Source: Chloroflexota bacterium | GTDB lineage: Bacteria; Chloroflexota; Dormibacteria; Aeolococcales; Aeolococcaceae | Assembly: GCA_028287605.1 (NCBI GenBank) | Contig: JAQBPI010000038.1 | Location: 1 to 5,024, forward strand | Length of the DNA stretch: 5,024 nucleotides | Direction of reading: 5' to 3' | Part shown: positions 1 through 5,024 of the stretch, piece by piece | Layout of the letters: each line of letters begins with the position of its first letter | Position numbering within the stretch: position 1 is the stretch's first letter | Translations under genes and position numbers: made by a program | Notes under the pieces: model-generated | Database searches by the model: none | Told to the model about the DNA's origin: nothing | The model's input: the letters and a program-made list of their open reading frames with translations, nothing else

Positions 1-825
1 GCCATCGCCGCGTCGGTGGCCCGGCTGCTCCGCCACGACCCCGGGCTCCGGCTCGGCGGCGAGCCCGAGGACGTGCACCAGGCGCGCGTCGCCACCCGGC
101 GGCTGCGCTCCGACCTGCGCACCTTCGCCCCCCTGATCGTGGACGCGTGGGCGGCGTCGCTGAGCGAGGAGCTGCGCTGGCTGGCCGCCGAGCTGGGGAC
201 GGTGCGCGACGCCGAGGTGCTCGCCGAGCGGATCCACGCCACCGCCTCCCGCCTCGCCGCCCCCGACGTGGAGGCCGGACGGCATGTCGCCGACCAGCTC
301 GTCGCCGGCGTCGCCGGGGCCCGCGACGGCCTGCTCGCCGCGCTCCACGACCCCCGCTACGTCGCGCTCCTCGACCGCCTCGTCGAGGCCGCGCACGCAC
401 CGATGCTCACCACCGAGGCCGACGGCCCGGCCCGCAAGGTGCTCCCCGGCCTGGTCGGCATCCCCTGGTCGAGGCTCTGGCGCGACGGCCGGCGGCTCGA
501 CGCCCACAGCCCCGACGAGGAGCTGCACGCGCTGCGGATCCGGGCCAAGCGGGTGCGCTACGCCGCCGAGGCGGTGGCCCCGGTGATGGGCCCGCGCGCC
601 AGCCGCTTCGCCACCGCGGTGACCAACCTCCAGACCGTCCTCGGCGAGCACCAGGACGCGGTGATCGCCGCCGACTGGCTGCACGAGCAGGGCCCGCACA
701 CGGGCCAGCCGTTCGCCGCGGGCCAGCTCTGGGCCCTGGAGCGCGCCGCCGCCGAGGAGGCACGGCGCCAGTGGCCGGCGGCGTGGAAGGGAGCGACCGA
801 CCGCAGCCTGCGGACCTGGTTCTGA
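1..825 (+). CDS. CHAD-domain protein, C-terminal part (5' end beyond the window)
   Basis: The frame is open from the first base, and the first 274 codons visible end at TGA 823-825. A GTG at 16 is an available start, but the residues before it (AIAAS) read as the continuation of a CHAD helix, so I treat the gene as 5'-truncated by the window edge. CHAD is an all-helical domain with conserved histidines and many basic residues that binds inorganic polyphosphate; some members are fused to an N-terminal CYTH triphosphatase domain, which would lie off the edge here. Visible signatures, in visible-residue numbering: EPEDVHQARVATRRLRS around 21-37 (H26, R29, R33, R34, R36), ELHALRIRAKRVRYAAEA around 174-191 (H176, R179, K183, R184, R186), and LGEHQDA around 214-220 (H217, D219). 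The protein is soluble, with no membrane segment visible. The next gene, ppc, follows after 78 bp on the same strand and in the same frame. The domain call is secure; whether this is a CHAD-only or CYTH-CHAD protein cannot be seen. Confidence 0.93.
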   Translation, partial: AIAASVARLLRHDPGLRLGGEPEDVHQARVATRRLRSDLRTFAPLIVDAWAASLSEELRWLAAELGTVRDAEVLAERIHATASRLAAPDVEAGRHVADQLVAGVAGARDGLLAALHDPRYVALLDRLVEAAHAPMLTTEADGPARKVLPGLVGIPWSRLWRDGRRLDAHSPDEELHALRIRAKRVRYAAEAVAPVMGPRASRFATAVTNLQTVLGEHQDAVIAADWLHEQGPHTGQPFAAGQLWALERAAAEEARRQWPAAWKGATDRSLRTWF

Positions 826-861
826 CCGGGAGAGCCTGAACCCCTCCGCATTCGTGCAGCG

Positions 862-881
862 CGCCCGATTGCGAACGGGCG
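862..881 (+). other. Small inverted repeat in the CHAD-ppc gap
   Basis: The arms CGCCCG (862-867) and CGGGCG (876-881) are perfectly complementary and enclose the 8-base loop ATTGCGAA. The element lies 37 bp after the CHAD stop. It is not followed by a T-run, so it is not a classical intrinsic terminator. It could be a weak transcript-end or attenuation hairpin, or chance in GC-rich DNA. Confidence 0.3.
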
Positions 882-896
882 GCGGGCCACCAGACT
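869..896 (+). promoter_or_regulatory. Weak candidate sigma-70-like promoter for ppc
   Basis: TTGCGA (869-874, 4 of 6 matches to TTGACA) is followed after 16 bp by CAGACT (891-896, 3 of 6 matches to TATAAT). Initiation would fall near 902-905, almost on the annotated TTG start, implying a very short or absent 5' leader. The matches are weak and the -35 half lies inside the loop and right arm of the inverted repeat at 862-881. The alternative is read-through transcription from the CHAD gene. Confidence 0.2.
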
Positions 897-903
897 GGGA
901 GGG
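897..903 (+). promoter_or_regulatory. Shine-Dalgarno abutting the ppc start
   Basis: GGGAGGG contains a perfect GGAGG core at 898-902, but only one base separates the core from the TTG at 904. This is closer than the usual 5-10 bases. It supports a start in this vicinity but leaves the exact initiation codon doubtful. Confidence 0.45.
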
Positions 904-3645
<2,742 letters not shown>

Positions 3646-3657
3646 CGAGTTGTGCGA

Positions 3658-4155
3658 CTAGCGGGCGAGGTCGAGCCTCTCCGCGCCGAGCGCGCCCAGG
3701 AGGGTGCGGTCGCGGGGGTAGGTGAGCAGCGCGAGGACGTCGCTCAGCGGGAGCCAGCGCACCTCGTCGACCTCCTCGCTGGGCTCGAAGGTGCCGTCGG
3801 TGGCCTGCATCAGCCAGTACACCACCACCTTGGGGCGGCCCTTGCGGTCGATGTAGCTGGTGGTGCCGATGGGGCGGTCGACACGGCAGCTCATGCCGGT
3901 CTCCTCCTCCACCTCGCGCAACGCCCCCTCGAGCTCGCTCTCGCCGGCGGCGAGCTTGCCCTTGGGAAGCGACCAGTCGTCGTAGGCGGGGCGATGGACC
4001 ACGGCGTACACGCTGCCGCCGGTGGCGGTCGGTCTCCAGACCACCCCTCCGGCCGCGCGCACCTCGACGGCGCTCGCCGGTCTCAGCTGCACGATCTCCC
4101 CTCTCGGTGACACGGACGCTGCTGCCCGCCCCTGGGTTGGCCTTTCGGTGCCCAT
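3658..4155 (-). CDS. Nudix hydrolase, MutT1-type single-domain protein
   Basis: Nudix enzymes hydrolyse a nucleoside diphosphate linked to another moiety. A perfect Nudix box Gx5Ex7REUxEExGU spans residues 66-88 (G66, E72, R80-E81, E84-E85, G87), genomic 3892-3960. Just before it, AAGGVVWRP (34-42) and HRPAYDDWSLPKGK (54-67) strongly resemble mycobacterial MutT1, which acts on 8-oxo-GTP/8-oxo-dGTP and diadenosine polyphosphates. EVDEVRWLPL (128-137) closes the fold. MutT1 carries a C-terminal histidine-phosphatase domain with an RHG motif; this 165-aa protein stops before it, so substrate range and cleavage position cannot be inferred closely. House-cleaning of oxidised nucleotides or Ap4A-like compounds is likely. 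The ATG at 4155 has only a weak upstream AAGTGA. An internal GTG at 4092 (codon 22), preceded by AGAGGGGAG, would give 144 aa with the whole domain intact. It converges on ppc with 12 bp between the stop codons. Confidence 0.95.
   Translation of the reverse strand: MGTERPTQGRAAASVSPRGEIVQLRPASAVEVRAAGGVVWRPTATGGSVYAVVHRPAYDDWSLPKGKLAAGESELEGALREVEEETGMSCRVDRPIGTTSYIDRKGRPKVVVYWLMQATDGTFEPSEEVDEVRWLPLSDVLALLTYPRDRTLLGALGAERLDLAR
4096..4104 (-). promoter_or_regulatory. Purine-rich SD-like site before the alternative Nudix start
   Basis: On the minus strand AGAGGGGAG is followed by ATC and then GTG (4092-4090), codon 22 of the long Nudix reading frame. Counting from its 5' GAGG the spacing is 7 bases; from the GGAG it is only 3. 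It is a better SD match than the AAGTGA that directly abuts the ATG at 4155, so the shorter 144-aa product starting at 4092 is a serious alternative. The residues lost (1-21) are low-complexity and lie before the Nudix fold. Confidence 0.4.
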
Positions 4156-4245
4156 TCACTTCAGTCTGCGCACCGGATCCCGTAGGGCAGGCTAACCCCC
4201 GATTAAGGTCCAGGGGAGAACGGCGTTTCCTGCCGATACGTTCGA

Positions 4246-4267
4246 CGCATCAGCGGCATCTGACGCG
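4246..4267 (-). terminator. Hairpin downstream of the 123-aa gene (possible weak terminator)
   Basis: In the minus-strand transcript CGCGUCAG and CUGAUGCG form an 8-bp stem (one G-U pair) around a 6-base loop, starting 11 bases after the stop codon of the gene at 4279-4650. No U-run follows, so a rho-independent terminator is not demonstrated; it may be a 3'-end stabilising hairpin. On the opposite strand the G-U becomes an A-C mismatch, so the structure pairs better in the minus transcript, the sense direction of the adjacent gene. Confidence 0.35.
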
Positions 4268-4278
4268 GACGGCGCGGT

Positions 4279-4650
4279 TCAGCGTTGCGAGACCGAGGCC
4301 ATCCCCAGGCGTGGTGCGCCCCGGCGCACCGGCCCCGTGTCGCGGCGCCCGGTGACCAGAGCACGCGGGGCCCCGGAACGGGGCGCCGGGCGAGCCTCGA
4401 CCTCGTCGGAGTCGGTGAGCCGGTCGGCCTCGAGGACGGCGAGGCGCTCCGCCGGCAGGCGCATCCCCATCAGGTACATCAGGAGGTCGGGGCTGCCGAT
4501 CTCACGGATCCGGGTGCCGAAGTGGGCCAGCTCTCTCTGCACCGGCTCCTCCCCCGCGAGGAGCTGCGCGTAGAAGGTCTGGCGCTGGGGGTCCCAGCCG
4601 TACTCCCAGGTGCAGCCGGGCTCGTCCGCCGTCAGGTGACGCCGGCTCAT
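4279..4650 (-). CDS. Unrecognised small protein, 123 aa
   Basis: I do not recognise this family with confidence. The start ATG at 4650 is chosen because GGAGGA lies 8 bases upstream; a longer frame to 4755 is open, but its added residues have no such site. Residues 1-85 look folded: CTWEYGWDPQRQTFYAQLL (13-31) is rich in aromatics, then come a charged amphipathic stretch (35-51), PDLLMYLMGMRLP (54-66) and an acidic run ADRLTDSDEVEA (75-86). Residues 87-123 are a Pro/Arg/Gly-rich basic tail that is probably disordered. There is one cysteine (C13), no signal peptide and no convincing membrane segment. The GWD...TFYAQ pattern loosely recalls short uncharacterised bacterial proteins in which a GWD motif precedes an aromatic strand; this is memory only. 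Codon use is strongly GC3, like its neighbours, and with the SD this supports a real gene. The Nudix gene follows after 123 bp on the same strand and could be co-transcribed if the hairpin at 4246-4267 does not terminate. Confidence 0.8.
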   Translation of the reverse strand: MSRRHLTADEPGCTWEYGWDPQRQTFYAQLLAGEEPVQRELAHFGTRIREIGSPDLLMYLMGMRLPAERLAVLEADRLTDSDEVEARPAPRSGAPRALVTGRRDTGPVRRGAPRLGMASVSQR

Positions 4651-4658
4651 GTGCTCGT

Positions 4659-4664
4659 TCCTCC
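4659..4664 (-). promoter_or_regulatory. Ribosome binding site of the 123-aa gene
   Basis: GGAGGA on the minus strand is placed 8 bases before the ATG at 4650. It decides the start in favour of 4650 over the in-frame ATG at 4755, and it is the best RBS-start pair in the window. Confidence 0.8.
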
Positions 4665-4767
4665 GCCAGTTGAACTTCGCACGGGCCACCCCGGAGTCCC
4701 CCCGAGCCCCGGCCTCCCGACACGGGAAAAGTGTGCGGGAGTCTCTGGAAAACACGTGGACAGAGTG

Positions 4768-4802
4768 GTTAAGACTGCCTTAACGACGAGCTAAATGTTA
4801 AC
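4768..4802. repeat. Cluster of GTTAAG/CTTAAC/GTTAAC motifs (possible operator)
   Basis: GTTAAG (4768-4773) and CTTAAC (4779-4784) form a perfect 6-bp inverted repeat with a 5-base spacer ACTGC. A third copy, the self-complementary GTTAAC, lies at 4797-4802. The first two TTAA cores start 11 bp apart, close to one helical turn, as expected for a dimer-bound operator; the third is 18 bp further on. In this very GC-rich DNA three TTAA cores within 33 bp stand out. It could bind a regulator of the 123-aa gene, be part of an AT-rich promoter, or form a small hairpin. Confidence 0.4.
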
Positions 4803-4865
4803 GAATTCAGAGGTGGGATGGAAGGGGCGCCCCTCCGCGCTCGCCCATTCTCCGGCCGAGGTCCG

Positions 4866-5024
4866 CTACCGCCCCAGGCAGCCGAGCAGGGGCTGGCAGG
4901 CGGGCGCCGGGGTGGCGCCGCCGAGCGCCGCGGTGACCGAGGTCACGGCACCGCCGAGCGTTCCGGTGAGCGAGGTCACCGCGGACGGCGCCGCCGGCGC
5001 GAGCGCCACGGCCTGGGTGGTGGC
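4866..5024 (-). CDS. Probable C-terminal end of a low-complexity, possibly exported protein (5' end beyond the window)
   Basis: The minus frame is open from the right edge for 52 codons to TAG (4868-4866), with almost every codon ending in G or C. The visible part is rich in Ala, Thr, Gly and Leu. Two tandem 11-residue units, AVTSLTGTLGG and AVTSVTAALGG (visible residues 15-36), are followed by a Pro-rich stretch and the tail CQPLLGCLGR with cysteines 43 and 49. Ala/Thr/Gly-rich repeats followed by a closely spaced cysteine pair suggest an extracytoplasmic protein whose C-terminus is closed by a disulfide; this is inference. No function is claimed. The plus strand is also open here (from GTG 4813 to the edge) and shares the same third positions, but that product has no repeat logic, a weak SD and no visible stop, so I prefer the minus strand. 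Confidence 0.5.
   Translation of the reverse strand, partial: ATTQAVALAPAAPSAVTSLTGTLGGAVTSVTAALGGATPAPACQPLLGCLGR
4917..4982 (-). repeat. Two tandem 33-bp coding repeats
   Basis: The units 4950-4982 and 4917-4949 match at 27 of 33 bases on the minus strand and encode AVTSLTGTLGG and AVTSVTAALGG. Most differences are silent or conservative. Each unit also contains a dyad made by its VTS-x-T codons: GTGACC/GGTCAC at 4933-4946 (perfect arms, 2-base spacer) and GGTGA/TCACC at 4965-4980. More copies could continue beyond the right edge. Confidence 0.7.

Larger units (their letters stand above)
4651..4865. other. Intergenic region upstream of the 123-aa gene
   Basis: The 215 bp hold the leader and presumably the promoter of the minus-strand 123-aa gene, plus the 3' flank of the right-edge gene. 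The part near 4761-4810 is markedly more AT-rich than the rest of the window and carries three GTTAA-type motifs. Other marks are a CACGTG palindrome at 4753-4758 and a GGGGCGCCCC palindrome at 4824-4833. On the minus strand TAACAT (4800-4795) fits a -10 pattern, but the correctly spaced -35 position reads TTCCAT, a poor match, so I cannot place a promoter. On the plus strand TGGACA (4757-4762) is -35-like without a good -10. Confidence 0.5.

Noticed and set aside
16..18. GTG at 16 as the true start of the CHAD gene
   Set aside because: The upstream codons remain open to the window edge and no SD is visible in the 15 bases available. CHAD domains normally have more helix before the first conserved histidine motif.
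4651..4755. N-terminal extension of the small gene to ATG 4755
   Set aside because: The frame is open, but no good SD precedes 4755, while GGAGGA sits ideally before ATG 4650.
4824..4833. GGGGCGCCCC palindrome as a terminator of the right-edge gene
   Set aside because: It has no loop bases and no following T-run, so it cannot be a standard intrinsic terminator. It may be chance in GC-rich DNA.
4933..4980. GTGACC/GGTCAC dyads as regulator operators
   Set aside because: They fall inside the tandem coding repeat and follow from the codons for VTS-x-T in each unit, so a coding explanation suffices.
4813..5024. Plus-strand open frame from GTG 4813 to the right edge
   Set aside because: It shares third positions with the minus-strand frame, so its openness and high GC3 are expected by mirroring. 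Its SD is weak, it has no visible stop, and its residues show no recognisable motif. It is not formally excluded.

Overview
The window is uniformly very GC-rich, and G/C dominates the third codon positions of every gene called. The phosphoenolpyruvate carboxylase carries the variant motif YSDSNKEAG...SQWEIHRAQ, which I associate from memory with high-GC Gram-positive-like bacteria. The Nudix protein closely resembles the N-terminal half of mycobacterial MutT1. Together these suggest an Actinomycetota-like or deep terrestrial high-GC lineage (Thermoleophilia- or Dormibacterota-like are possible). This is inference; the sequence does not fix the taxon. The stretch looks like ordinary chromosome. 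I see no insertion sequence, CRISPR array, tRNA, rRNA or prophage signal.

Layout, left to right. (1) Positions 1-825, plus strand: the 3' part of a CHAD-domain (polyphosphate-binding) gene whose start lies off the left edge. (2) A 78-bp gap with a small inverted repeat, a weak promoter-like pair and a strong Shine-Dalgarno that sits oddly close to the next start. (3) About 904-3645, plus strand: a complete ppc encoding phosphoenolpyruvate carboxylase (913 aa), with all catalytic and allosteric motifs that I could check. (4) After only 12 bp, a convergent minus-strand Nudix hydrolase of the MutT1 type (3658-4155), with two plausible starts. (5) A 123-bp spacer holding a GC-rich hairpin. (6) 4279-4650, minus strand: an unrecognised 123-aa protein with an excellent ribosome binding site. 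(7) A 215-bp intergenic region (4651-4865) with an unusually AT-rich patch carrying three GTTAA-type motifs. (8) 4866-5024, minus strand: the probable C-terminal end of a low-complexity, possibly exported protein with an 11-residue tandem repeat and a C-x5-C tail; its start lies off the right edge.

How the genes may work together: CHAD proteins bind polyphosphate. MutT1-type Nudix enzymes act on phosphate-rich nucleotides and, in mycobacteria, sit beside polyphosphate kinase. PEP carboxylase releases orthophosphate while replenishing oxaloacetate. The neighbourhood is therefore compatible with a phosphate/polyphosphate theme, but the genes are on opposite strands, so this is a neighbourhood argument and not an operon. 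I did not find a convincing previously undescribed system. The most open items are the small unknown protein with its upstream motif cluster, and the repeat protein cut by the right edge.
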